Origin: Nitrosomonas sp. Is79A3
GTDB taxonomy: Bacteria; Pseudomonadota; Gammaproteobacteria; Burkholderiales; Nitrosomonadaceae
Direction: 5' to 3'
DNA: 64,000 nt
Assembly (NCBI RefSeq): GCF_000219585.1
Contig: NC_015731.1
Span: 2,914,001-2,978,000 of the forward strand
Of the stretch, positions 1-7,978 are shown one piece after another. Both the position numbers and the translations under genes were made by a program. The notes beneath the pieces were generated by a model. It made no database searches and was not told the DNA's origin. It worked only from the letters and a program-made list of their open reading frames with translations. The first letter of the stretch is position 1. Every line of letters begins with the position of its first letter.

Positions 1-1
1 A

Positions 2-973
2 CGCCTGACTGATGCCAAGAAATGGGCGCAACATACAGAATCTGCAATTCGTGAAGGTCGTCACTTCAAAACAACAGAAGCTAAGCGCCATACTTTGGCC
101 GATTTGATAGACCGCTATTGCCGGGACGTATTACCAGCCAAAAAGAGCGCAAAAGACCAAACGCAGCAATTAACATGGTGGAAATCCGAAATCGGAAGCT
201 ATGCCCTTGCTGATGTAACACCCTCACTATTGGCAGAATGCAGGGATAAACTAGGCCGTGAAATCACTGTACGCAATAAACCTCGTTCACCTGCAAGTGT
301 AGTGCGATATATAGCCGCACTATCTCATGTTTTCACAATCGCCGTAAAAGAATGGGGATGGTTAGAAGATAGCCCAATGCGAAAAGTAACCAAACCGAAG
401 GAATCACGCGGACGGGTGCGTTTCCTTTCTGATGATGAACGCATACGCTTATTAAAAATCTGCAAAGAATCAAGCAACCCTTATCTTTATGTTGTCGTAG
501 TGCTGGCATTGTCAACCGGAATGCGTCAAGGTGAAATTATGGGATTAACTTGGGACGTGATAGATTTAAACCAAGGCCGTGCAATACTGCATGAAACTAA
601 AAACGGCGAACGCCGCGCCGTGGCGATTACTGGTCATGCTTTAGAGCTAATAAAAGAACTTTCCAAAGTACGCCGGATTGATAGCAATTTACTTTTTCCA
701 TCTAAGGAAAACGCACCACAAAAACCACAAAAACCTATGGATTTACGCTCCCCATGGGAAACAGCCGTAAAAAAAGCAGAACTTCAAGATTTCAAATTCC
801 ATGATTTACGTCACAGTGCTGCTTCATATCTAGCCATGAATGGCGCAAGCCTAGCAGAAATTGCCGAAGTGCTGGGACATAAAACCTTGCAAATGGTGAA
901 GCGCTATGCTCACTTATCCGAAGGGCATACCGCTCGCGTAGTGGCTTCTATGAATAATAAAATCTTTGGATAG
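2..973 (+). CDS. Tyrosine recombinase/integrase of a genomic island (5' end outside window)
   Basis: Site-specific recombinase that would integrate and excise the element. The reading frame is open to the left window edge, so the start lies outside; a TTG at position 95 is internal. The visible part holds an N-terminal SAM-like core-binding region and the catalytic domain: the first arginine in STGMRQGEIMGL, the HxLR box in HDLRHSAASYL, and the final LGHKTLQMVKRYAH segment with the histidine and nucleophilic tyrosine. All expected catalytic residues visible here are present, so it may be active. Nine bases separate it from the next gene. It is the natural partner of the tRNA-Thr fragments at 13.9 and 19.0 kb. 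Confidence 0.93.
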   Translation, partial: RLTDAKKWAQHTESAIREGRHFKTTEAKRHTLADLIDRYCRDVLPAKKSAKDQTQQLTWWKSEIGSYALADVTPSLLAECRDKLGREITVRNKPRSPASVVRYIAALSHVFTIAVKEWGWLEDSPMRKVTKPKESRGRVRFLSDDERIRLLKICKESSNPYLYVVVVLALSTGMRQGEIMGLTWDVIDLNQGRAILHETKNGERRAVAITGHALELIKELSKVRRIDSNLLFPSKENAPQKPQKPMDLRSPWETAVKKAELQDFKFHDLRHSAASYLAMNGASLAEIAEVLGHKTLQMVKRYAHLSEGHTARVVASMNNKIFG

Positions 974-981
974 AGATTGTT

Positions 982-1911
982 ATGAATCACAATAAACTTG
1001 AATGGAATAGCGAATCATTAGATTGGGCATTTTGGGCAAATGTGCAATCAATGTCGGCCAAAGAAGCATGTTGGTTGGTTTGTGGAGTAGATCCAATTAA
1101 ATACAATATCGAGTCAATAGAAAGTAAATACTATTTATCTGATGAAAAGATACTTGAAATTAAAAAAGCTATTACTCAGGTTGAATCCGATATCCGGGCT
1201 GAAAAGGAAAAGGAATATAACTCACCTTGGGATTGGGTATGTTGGGCGGAAGGAAAGGGCATACCAGTTTCAAAGCAATTTCATGATTTAGCTTTTAAAG
1301 CCAAGAAAAAAGGCATACGTGTTCTTAAAGCGCAGCCGCTAGAGAAAATAAGTGAAGAATCGTTAGCTTGGTATATGAGGCTAGATAGCTGGGCATACTA
1401 TGAAGCAATATTTTTAATCCATGGCTTCAAACCGTGCGGAGATATTGAGGGATTTGATGAGGTAAGAACTCATTTTCCTAATGAATATGCAATGCTTGAA
1501 AGAAGTATTCCCATAGGTTCTATCGGCAAAGAAGTCATACAAGCAGGTCAAAAGAATATTATTGATACGCCTGCCAATTGGATTGCATGGGCAAAGCGCA
1601 AGGGATTCTCTACTGGCCATTCTAGTTCTTCAAACCATGAACAAGAAATTGATTCAGAATCACATAATGGAAGGGAAAATGAGTTACATGTTTTGATAGA
1701 AGATATCTATAAAGACCTTGACTGCCCAAGCAACAATAAAATTGTTTGGAAAACCCTGGAATCAGATAAAGAAGATAAGGCATATGATAAAAATGAGATT
1801 GTGCAGGAAATTACAGGAAATATTATTTATTGGACTTCCCGCCGTGGAATAGAGCAAACAATGAAACGAAAAACATTCGATAATTTTCTTTCAACATTAC
1901 GAAAAAAATAA
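982..1911 (+). CDS. Hypothetical island protein with repeated W-x2-WA-x2-KG motifs
   Basis: A 309-residue soluble protein directly downstream of the integrase and probably co-transcribed with it. I do not recognise the family. It contains an internal repeat built round a tryptophan motif: SPWDWVCWAEGKGI and, about 120 residues later, TPANWIAWAKRKGF, with a related LDWAFWANVQ near the N-terminus. Serine/glutamate-rich linker follows, then a basic C-terminus. No signal peptide or membrane segment is visible. The start ATG at 982 follows the integrase stop by 8 bases. Function unknown; the tandem motif suggests three copies of one small fold. Confidence 0.8.
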   Translation: MNHNKLEWNSESLDWAFWANVQSMSAKEACWLVCGVDPIKYNIESIESKYYLSDEKILEIKKAITQVESDIRAEKEKEYNSPWDWVCWAEGKGIPVSKQFHDLAFKAKKKGIRVLKAQPLEKISEESLAWYMRLDSWAYYEAIFLIHGFKPCGDIEGFDEVRTHFPNEYAMLERSIPIGSIGKEVIQAGQKNIIDTPANWIAWAKRKGFSTGHSSSSNHEQEIDSESHNGRENELHVLIEDIYKDLDCPSNNKIVWKTLESDKEDKAYDKNEIVQEITGNIIYWTSRRGIEQTMKRKTFDNFLSTLRKK

Positions 1912-1989
1912 TTTATCCCGGCTGCCGTCACGCCATCCCGATGTGATGTTATCTGGGAAATGTGCAATGTAGAGTTCTTGTCAGAACAT

Positions 1990-2021
1990 CCCGTTACAAA
2001 GCAATCTTGCACCGTAACGGG
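1990..2021. promoter_or_regulatory. Perfect 8-bp inverted repeat upstream of the HTH gene
   Basis: CCCGTTAC (1990-1997) and GTAACGGG (2014-2021) form a perfect inverted repeat with a 16-base spacer, ending 19 bases before the ATG at 2041. No T-run follows, so it is not a typical terminator. It could be an operator for a control protein of the element or an RNA hairpin in the leader. The assignment is inference from position and symmetry only. Confidence 0.4.
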
Positions 2022-2040
2022 CAACTGAAAAGGATTTACG

Positions 2041-2328
2041 ATGCATAATAATATTACCGTAACGCAAGCTATTAATTCAGCTTATCCAGAATTACCCTCA
2101 CAACCCCGCACACTGCTAACTGTTCGCCAGTTCAGCGACAAACATTCGGCCTTCACACAAGGCGCAATCCGCAATCTAATTTTTTTAGCCGAAAGTAGAA
2201 AAACATCCAAAGGCATTATCACAGGTAATGGTTTGAATATTGCCTTGGTAAGAATAGGGCGAAAATTGCTTATTGATGAAGCCAAGTTTTTTCAGTGGAT
2301 TGATGAGCAGCAAGAAATCAGCAAATGA
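2041..2328 (+). CDS. Small excisionase/MerR-like DNA-binding protein
   Basis: A 95-residue protein of the sort that precedes the primase in integrative elements. The segment LLTVRQFSDKHSAFTQGAIR resembles a winged-helix entry motif, and the C-terminal part (IALVRIGRKLLIDEAKFFQW) matches the ending of excisionase-type helix-turn-helix proteins that read 'R-x-GRK-x-LID'. A ribosome site AAAGGA lies 6 to 11 bases before the ATG. Its stop overlaps the next start as ATGA, so the two are translationally coupled. It could act as recombination directionality factor or as a repressor of the replication module; the sequence does not decide. Confidence 0.72.
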   Translation: MHNNITVTQAINSAYPELPSQPRTLLTVRQFSDKHSAFTQGAIRNLIFLAESRKTSKGIITGNGLNIALVRIGRKLLIDEAKFFQWIDEQQEISK

Positions 2329-2624
2329 AAACTCTTGCTCAATCACTTCAAAACGTTAAGGCTTATATTCGCCCCGTTGATTTTTACCGCAGCGAATTAC
2401 CAGCTATGCCGCCGCCGCGTGGCAGCGGATGGCGTGATGGCGGATTATGTCCATTTCATCCTGATAAGCACGCTGGAAGCTTTCGAGTAAATCTTGAAAC
2501 GGGTGCTTTCCTTTGCTTTTCTTGTGGTTCCAAGGGTGGGGATATTATCGCCTTCATTCAACAGCGAGACGGCTTGAGCTTCCCAGAAGCAGTGCAAAAA
2601 CTATCTGATGAATGGGGGTTATGA
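2325..2624 (+). CDS. CHC2 zinc-finger primase domain protein
   Basis: A 99-residue stand-alone primase zinc-binding domain. The zinc ligands are visible in CPFHPDK (C and H) and CFSCGSKGGD (two C), the DnaG CHC2 pattern. It starts inside the stop of the upstream gene (ATGA) and runs into the start of the Toprim gene downstream, so zinc finger and Toprim catalytic parts are encoded by overlapping neighbours instead of one polypeptide, common in phage-type satellites and ICEs. Role: template recognition for primer synthesis during replication of the element. Confidence 0.88.
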   Translation: MKTLAQSLQNVKAYIRPVDFYRSELPAMPPPRGSGWRDGGLCPFHPDKHAGSFRVNLETGAFLCFSCGSKGGDIIAFIQQRDGLSFPEAVQKLSDEWGL

Positions 2625-3517
2625 TGCAGGGCATACCTCAAACATTTAACAGCAAACCGCGCCGCTTTGTGTGGGAATATCGGAGCCAACAAGATGAATC
2701 GCTTGGCTATGTTGCCCGCTTTGATGATGGCAAGAAAAAAGAGATTGTGCCATATTTTAAACGAATCAACGGGCACGAATGGCAGCATGGCAGTGCAACT
2801 GAACCGCGCCCATTATTTGGATTGGATGTACTAAACCAAGCTGAACTTAAGCGTGCTGCATTCATTGTTGAAGGCGAAAAAGCCGCCGCTGCACTGCAAT
2901 CATTGGGGCTAGTGGCAATTACTTCACAAGGTGGCAGCAATGCAGCCCACAAAGCAGACTGGAAACCATTAAATGGGCGTGAACTCGTTTATATGCTTCC
3001 AGACAATGATGAGGCTGGCGAAAGCTATATTAAGGCTGTGGCTGCAATCCTGATGAGCCTTGATAGACCGCCTGCGCTATTAATTGTACGTTTACCCAAT
3101 CTTCCGCTTGCTGGTGATGTTGTCGATTGGATAACTTCAAAAATTGATGAAGTTTTACTGGATTGGGATGGTTATGAGCCAATATCAGAAAGCATATTAG
3201 ATTATGGTGCTTTGCTGAATGATTTTAAAAAAGCCGTAAAACAGCATAGCGAACCAGTGCCCGATGAATGGAAAGCTGATTCAGAACAACCAGTCATGAA
3301 CAACTGGCAAGCGCCGATCAGTCTTGAGTCTGCCACGCTTCCACCATGGCCGGATGATGCCTTTCCGGGTAGCATTCAGGACTTTGTAAGCGCCTTGAGT
3401 GAATCTACTGAAATCCCGCCTGAATTATCAGCAATGATGGTGCTGGCAGCAATTAGCGCCGCCGCCCAAGGTAAGTACCGGGTACGCGTTAAAGCTGATT
3501 ATTTTGAGCCTGTAAAT
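2612..3517 (+). pseudogene. Toprim/DUF3987 primase-helicase, 5' part, split by IS5-family element
   Basis: N-terminal part of the island replication protein. The Toprim core is visible as FIVEGEKAAAAL (catalytic glutamate) and MLPDNDEAG (DxD). After about residue 215 begins the DUF3987 helicase-like region. Coding runs into the IS and stops at 3529 after four foreign codons. Removing the IS (3518-5044) and one copy of the AAAT duplication joins GTA-AAT-ATT-TGG, restoring V-N-I-W-A-C in frame with the downstream part, so the original protein had about 725 residues. ATG codons at 2612, 2621 and 2624 are possible starts; the later pair follows GGGG. As it stands the gene should be non-functional unless the IS excises precisely. 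Confidence 0.88.
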
Positions 3518-5044
3518 AGTCAGCCCTGAAATATCCACAAGCACTTGATACTATGCTTGAATGATCTGATTCTTAATGCTCATAACGACCGGAAATGTTA
3601 AAATATCCAAGTGTTTTCTGGTCGAAATGGTGATTAAAAATGCTAAGACATAGCAGTACGATTCATCAACCGAATTTGTTTGGAACAGATTTGTTGATGC
3701 AACTTGATCCCAATGATTTGTTGCTGAAGCTTGCATCAGCGATACCCTGGCAAGAATTTGAGGAATCATTTTCCATCCATTACACGACGGCGGCAGGTGC
3801 GCCGAGTAAGCCGATCCGGCTGATGGTTGGGTTATTGATACTGAAGCAGTTAGAGAATCTGAGTGACGAATCGATAGTATTGCAGTGGAAGCGCAATCCT
3901 TATTACCAGGCCTTTTGCGGCATGAAAGAATTCCAGCAAAAGCTGCCTTGCCATAGTACGGAGCTGGTGCATTTTCGCAAGCGCCTAGGCGCGCAAGGTG
4001 TAGAGCGGATTTTCCGGATGAGTGTTGGTTTGCATGGGGAATCAGCGCTGGAAGATGTGGTTCATGTTGACACGACTGTGCATGAGAAGAACATCACGTA
4101 CCCGACGGATAGCAAACTAGCGATCAAGATTATCAATCGCCTCAACAAGATTGGCCCCGCCCACGGCATTTCACAGCGGCGCACTTTCGTCAAAGAAGTG
4201 AAGTCACTGCGCCTGGATATTCGGCACTACCGGCACGTGAAGAAAAGAGCTAAGGCCAAACGCGCATTAAAGCGGCTCAGAACCATTGCAGGTGTCTTGA
4301 TACGGGAGCTCAGGAGAGAATTACCGCAGTACTGTCTGTTTGAATGCTATCAACGGGACTTTCTGTTGTATGAGCGCGTATTACGGCAACAGCAAAACGA
4401 TAAGAACAAGATCTACTCATTGCATGAACCGCAAGTGTACTGTGTCGCCAAGGGGAAAGACCACAAACAATATGAGTACGCTAGCCAAGCATCGATCGCC
4501 AGTACCGCAAAAGGTAATCTGATCGTCGGCGTAATCAGTCACGAACAGAATCTGCATGACAGCAATACGTTACCAGAGATCCTGCGTCATGTTGAGATTT
4601 CGCGCGGGAAAGCAGCCAAGCAAGCCGTATGCGATCGCGGCTACCGCGGCAAACGTGAAGTCAATGGAACCCAGATCATTTTGCCCGGAAAAGGACTCAA
4701 GAAAGATACCCGATACCAGAAAGACAAGAAGCGGAAACAGTGCAGGAGGCGTGCCGCGATTGAACCCATTATCGGCCACCTGAAATCGGATTATCGAATG
4801 GCGAGGAACTATCTGAAAGGCGCTATTGGCGATCGCAGCAACCTGCTGATGGCTGCTGCCGCCTGGAATCTGAAACAATGGCTGCTGGCCATTTTTTGGC
4901 TCTTTTTCCCATGGCGAAAACTGCAAATTTATCGGATTCCTTGATGGAAATTTAAACTACCAGGGCATGCATTTTAGTAAGCAAGAGTTTCCCCGGGCAG
5001 CTTTTCCAGAACAACTGTCGTTTGATACTTTTTCAGGGTCGACT
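3518..5044 (+). mobile_element. IS5-family insertion sequence with AAAT target duplication
   Basis: 1527-bp element. Ends read AGTCAGCCCTGAAA on the left (from 3518) and AGTCGACCCTGAAA on the right (reverse complement from 5044), 12 of 14 identical. The flanking 4-bp direct repeats AAAT lie at 3514-3517 and 5045-5048. A 4-bp duplication fits the IS5 family. It carries one intact transposase gene and interrupts the DUF3987 gene in the same orientation. Confidence 0.93.
3640..4944 (+). CDS. IS5-family transposase (DUF772/IS1478-like)
   Basis: 434-residue DDE transposase, full length by eye. The N-terminal DUF772 region (PIRLMVGLLILKQLENLSDE) is typical of the IS1478-like branch of IS5. Catalytic residues sit in HVDTTVHEKNI (first Asp), VCDRGYRGKRE (second Asp) and AAIEPIIGHLKSDYRM (Glu). 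A lysine/arginine-rich stretch of about 40 residues lies between the first and second Asp. The gene is uninterrupted, so the IS may still be mobile. The branch name is from memory of the family; IS5 membership is firmer. Confidence 0.94.
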   Translation: MLRHSSTIHQPNLFGTDLLMQLDPNDLLLKLASAIPWQEFEESFSIHYTTAAGAPSKPIRLMVGLLILKQLENLSDESIVLQWKRNPYYQAFCGMKEFQQKLPCHSTELVHFRKRLGAQGVERIFRMSVGLHGESALEDVVHVDTTVHEKNITYPTDSKLAIKIINRLNKIGPAHGISQRRTFVKEVKSLRLDIRHYRHVKKRAKAKRALKRLRTIAGVLIRELRRELPQYCLFECYQRDFLLYERVLRQQQNDKNKIYSLHEPQVYCVAKGKDHKQYEYASQASIASTAKGNLIVGVISHEQNLHDSNTLPEILRHVEISRGKAAKQAVCDRGYRGKREVNGTQIILPGKGLKKDTRYQKDKKRKQCRRRAAIEPIIGHLKSDYRMARNYLKGAIGDRSNLLMAAAAWNLKQWLLAIFWLFFPWRKLQIYRIP

Positions 5045-5048
5045 AAAT

Positions 5049-6305
5049 ATTTGGGCATGCGCAGCCCTTCCACCAGGCAGCCGTAAGACAGCCGTTCAAA
5101 CGGCAGCAACCGCACCGTTGACCAAGTGGGAGAAATTACAGCGTGAAAAGTTAGAGCCTGCAATCAAGAAAGCACAGGCCGATGATGCCACTATACGCGA
5201 ACAAATAAACTACTTACGAAAACAGGCAAGCAAAGCCAAGGGGGCAGAGTTTGAACAGCTAAAAAAAGAGATTGCCGATACTGAAGCCAGTTTACCGGAA
5301 ATTCCAACAGTGCCACAGATTTGGGCGCAGGATGTAACCCCGGAAAATCTGGGTACTATCATGTCAGATAATAATGAGCGAATGGCTATCTTGAGTGATG
5401 AAGCGGGAATATTCGATATATTGGGCGGGCGGTATTCTGGCGGCATTCCGAATCTTGATTTATTTCTGCAAGGTCATGCAGGAAGCGCAGTAAGGGTGAA
5501 TCGAGGCAGCCGCCCGCCTGTATTTATGCAAACACCCGCTCTAACCTTTGGATTATCACCCCAACCGGAAGTATTGCGCGGACTGACAGAAAAGCCCAGC
5601 TTTCGAGGTCGTGGATTATTAGGGCGTTTCCTGTATGTGTTGCCGCCTTCAAACTTGGGTTATCGCACACTTGATGCAAGCCCGATATTTCCAGATTATA
5701 GCGCCCGCTATGAAGGTATTTTAACCGGCATACTCAATCAGGAAATGGCGAACGATAGCGATGACAAACCATGCCCGCATATCCTGAAAATCACGGATGA
5801 TGCTTTGCAAGCTTGGCAAAGCTATGCCCTTAAAGTTGAAGCCGGTATGCGTGAAGGCTGTACCTATGCACACTTGACTGATTGGGCTGGAAAATTGCCG
5901 GGCGCAGTCATACGGATTGCCGCCTTGCTTCACATTGCACAGCATGCACTTTTAAGGCCGTGGGAAAAGGAAATCAGTATTGAAGATATGAGCGCAGCAC
6001 TGCGCATGGCTGATGTATTAAGCGTTCATGCTTTGGCTGTATTTGATCTGATGGGGGCAGACCCAGCCCTTGACGGTGCCCGCGTAGTATTGCGATGGAT
6101 TGAGCGCGAAGGTAAGCCAGAATTTACATTCAGGGATTGCTACTATGCACACAAAACAAGATACAAACGTACAGCGGAACTTGAGCCGATTATGGAAGTA
6201 TTGATTGAACGGCACTACATCCGGCCAAGGGCATTGAAACAAGTACAGGGCAGACCAAGCCGAATTTACGAAATTAATCCGGCAATTTTAGAAAAAGAAT
6301 CCTAA
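5049..6305 (+). pseudogene. DUF3987 helicase-primase, 3' part, separated from its start by the IS
   Basis: C-terminal portion of the Toprim/DUF3987 protein. Genuine sequence starts right after the right AAAT duplication with IWACAALPPGSRKTAV, the P-loop-like LPPGxRKT motif of DUF3987 proteins. A coiled-coil segment rich in K/E follows, then the conserved GILSD-like ILSDEAGIFDILGGRY and the GRGLLGRFLYVLP block. The C-terminus looks like a winged helix. Without the 5' part it lacks a start with a good ribosome site; an ATT-initiated reading upstream inside the IS is fortuitous. Together with the 2612-3517 part it forms one broken gene. Confidence 0.88.
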
Positions 6306-6313
6306 GAAATTAC

Positions 6314-6366
6314 ACCACAAAAACCACAGAAACCTTAAGCGCAATTCTTTTTGTGGTTATTGTGGT
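6314..6366 (+). terminator. Inverted repeat after the DUF3987 gene built from ACCACAAAAACCACA
   Basis: ACCACAAAAACCACA at 6314-6328 faces TGTGGTTATTGTGGT at 6352-6366 (14 of 15 complementary), a long hairpin 8 bases past the stop at 6305. It lacks a clean T-run, so termination is only one possibility. The same 15-mer is found at 715-729 inside the integrase gene and, reversed, at 13709-13723 near the first tRNA fragment, so it may instead be a protein-binding repeat of the element. Confidence 0.5.
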
Positions 6367-6439
6367 CAAGTTTCTATGGATGAAAAATAAAATTTACTTT
6401 GCTTTTTATTATTAATAAATCAAATCAAAAAGAACAATT

Positions 6440-6700
6440 ATGCCAAAAAAGGAAACAAATTCGCCTGTAATCATTGAGGGGCAAGTATTGCAAGCATTAC
6501 CTACCCCTCAGATAAAACTTGCCACAATTGAAGATTGCAGGCGCGAAATGGCGCGAGTTTATCGGGATGCACGCACAGCCCGCATTGATACACAGGATGC
6601 TTCCAGATTCGTGTATATATTGTCGCAGATTGGCAAACTCATTGAAACCGGACAGCTTGAGCAACGTTTAATAGAACTGGAGCAAAGATTAAAAAAATGA
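6440..6700 (+). CDS. Hypothetical island protein, 86 aa
   Basis: Small acidic/basic mixed protein beginning MPKKETNSPVIIEGQ, with a central segment (EDCRREMARVYRDARTARID) and a heptad-like C-terminus (IETGQLEQRLIELEQRLKK) that predicts a short coiled coil. Proteins of this look often follow DUF3987 genes in integrative elements and may be accessory to replication or packaging; I cannot name a family. It overlaps the next gene by ATGA, indicating a two-gene unit. Confidence 0.72.
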   Translation: MPKKETNSPVIIEGQVLQALPTPQIKLATIEDCRREMARVYRDARTARIDTQDASRFVYILSQIGKLIETGQLEQRLIELEQRLKK

Positions 6701-6903
6701 GCATTAAACAGCGATTAGAGAAGCTGGAAGCCGCTAAGATAGTGCAGGATGTTAAGGTTGATATCATTCACATAATCATCGAACCTGATGGTACTATTTC
6801 TGGCGCTACGCAGCGTAATGCCGATGGTAAATATGTTTCTGTTTCTGATGAAGAACTGGCTGAAATATGCGCAGACAATCAAATAGTAGAGGCAGCTAAA
6901 TAA
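6697..6903 (+). CDS. Hypothetical island protein, 68 aa
   Basis: Small protein starting MSIKQRLEKLEAAK, which predicts a short coiled coil, followed by a beta-rich part (VDIIHIIIEPDGTISGATQR) and an acidic tail. Its ATG overlaps the stop of the upstream gene, so both are translationally coupled. The 'EPDG' beta hairpin is common in small phage-type proteins, but no function can be assigned. A strong terminator-like hairpin lies 175 bases downstream. Confidence 0.68.
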   Translation: MSIKQRLEKLEAAKIVQDVKVDIIHIIIEPDGTISGATQRNADGKYVSVSDEELAEICADNQIVEAAK

Positions 6904-7077
6904 ACTTATAAGTTGTAATTTGTAATGTTAAATTGAATAACCGTAGAAATAAATTCCGCAGAAAATCCGATAAATTTTCAGAGTTCTTTGATAAGCTGTT
7001 TAGCGGTTTTCAAAATATCAGCATTAGTCATTGAATCATCATTCTAAACCCGCATCATTAGTGCAATATCCTCATAT

Positions 7078-7128
7078 CCGACAAGCAATAACAACTTTTG
7101 AATACATTGCTTGTCGGCTTTCTTTTTT
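7078..7128 (+). terminator. Rho-independent terminator closing the island replication module
   Basis: CCGACAAGCAAT (7078-7089) pairs perfectly with ATTGCTTGTCGG (7106-7117), a 12-bp stem, followed by CTTTCTTTTTT. This is the best terminator in the left half and would end the plus-strand transcript from the DUF3987 module and its two small genes. The 6904-7077 stretch before it holds nothing else I can recognise. Confidence 0.88.
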
Positions 7129-7300
7129 CGAAATGAAAAGCATTTGAAATTTGTAATGATCTAGTCTTTGCTCTCAGGTTGAGAAAATGAACGAGCTAAT
7201 CTTTGGCATCAGCATAGAAGAAATTAGTAAGCCTCCAATCCATCCACATTAACACCCTGATACGTCATCGCTATCCTCAAACCTTTTACAAGGAGGGACG

Positions 7301-7591
7301 ATGTCATCATCAGAAGCGCGACGAATTCATATCGAAGCATGGCAAACCAGCGGTAAGTCTCAGGCGGCTTATTGCCGGGAACATGGTTTGAATACCAAGA
7401 CGTTTGGCAATTGGGTTCGCAAGCATCGTGCCGGTCAGGTTATCCGGCCGCCTGCGTTGGTCCCGGTCACGATCAAACCGATGCCTGCACCGACGAGCAC
7501 GCTACGTCTTCGCGGTCAAGGCAATCATGTGTTGGAGCTGCCATCGACGGTTTCGCCGCATTGGCTGGGGGAGTTGTTGAAGTGTCTTTGA
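7301..7591 (+). CDS. tnpA: IS66 accessory protein TnpA
   Basis: 96-residue IS66 Orf1 with a helix-turn-helix of the IS3/IS66 TnpA type: HIEAWQTSGKSQAAYCREHG then LNTKTFGNWVRKH. It is needed with TnpB for IS66 transposition. A good ribosome site (AAGGAGG) lies 5 to 11 bases upstream of the ATG. Its 3' end overlaps the GTG start of tnpB by 10 bases, the usual coupled arrangement. Confidence 0.92.
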   Translation: MSSSEARRIHIEAWQTSGKSQAAYCREHGLNTKTFGNWVRKHRAGQVIRPPALVPVTIKPMPAPTSTLRLRGQGNHVLELPSTVSPHWLGELLKCL

Positions 7592-7929
7592 TTGCGAATC
7601 CAGGGAAGATTTGGTTGATGGTTGAGCCGGTGGATATGCGTCGCGGCATTGACGGATTGTCGGTATTGGTGGAGCAGGCGTTGCAGCGCTCGCCTTGTGC
7701 GGGTTCGGCGTTTGTGTTTTGCAATCGCGCGGGCAATCGCATCAAAGTGCTGCTGTGGGACGGCACCGGCGTGTGGTTGTGCCAGCGGCGCTTGCATCAG
7801 GGACGGTTCGTTTGGGGGCGTTCGGATACGGGCGGGATGGAACTGACTGCGTTGCAATGGGAGTGGTTGATTGCCGGGGTGGATTGGTGTCGTTTGGGGT
7901 TGCAATCCTGCGCAAGAAAATATAGCTGA
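7582..7929 (+). CDS. tnpB: IS66 accessory protein TnpB
   Basis: 115-residue IS66 Orf2. I start it at the GTG at 7582, overlapping the end of tnpA, because the conserved family N-terminus (LIANPGKIWLMVEPVDMRRG) follows directly; longer upstream reading in this frame is only the shadow of tnpA. The signature VDMRRGIDGL, FCNRAGNRIKVLLWDG and GRFVWGR blocks are all present. Its mechanistic role in IS66 transposition is not known. Confidence 0.94.
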   Translation: MSLIANPGKIWLMVEPVDMRRGIDGLSVLVEQALQRSPCAGSAFVFCNRAGNRIKVLLWDGTGVWLCQRRLHQGRFVWGRSDTGGMELTALQWEWLIAGVDWCRLGLQSCARKYS

Positions 7930-7978
7930 AAGCCAATACTGGAATCACTTTGCGCAAGTTTTGCAGTATAATAACGCC

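Noticed and set aside
6304..6375. Simple rho-independent terminator
   Set aside because: The inverted repeat is strong but no T-run follows and the same motif recurs in the integrase gene and near the tRNA fragment, so a binding-site role is equally likely.
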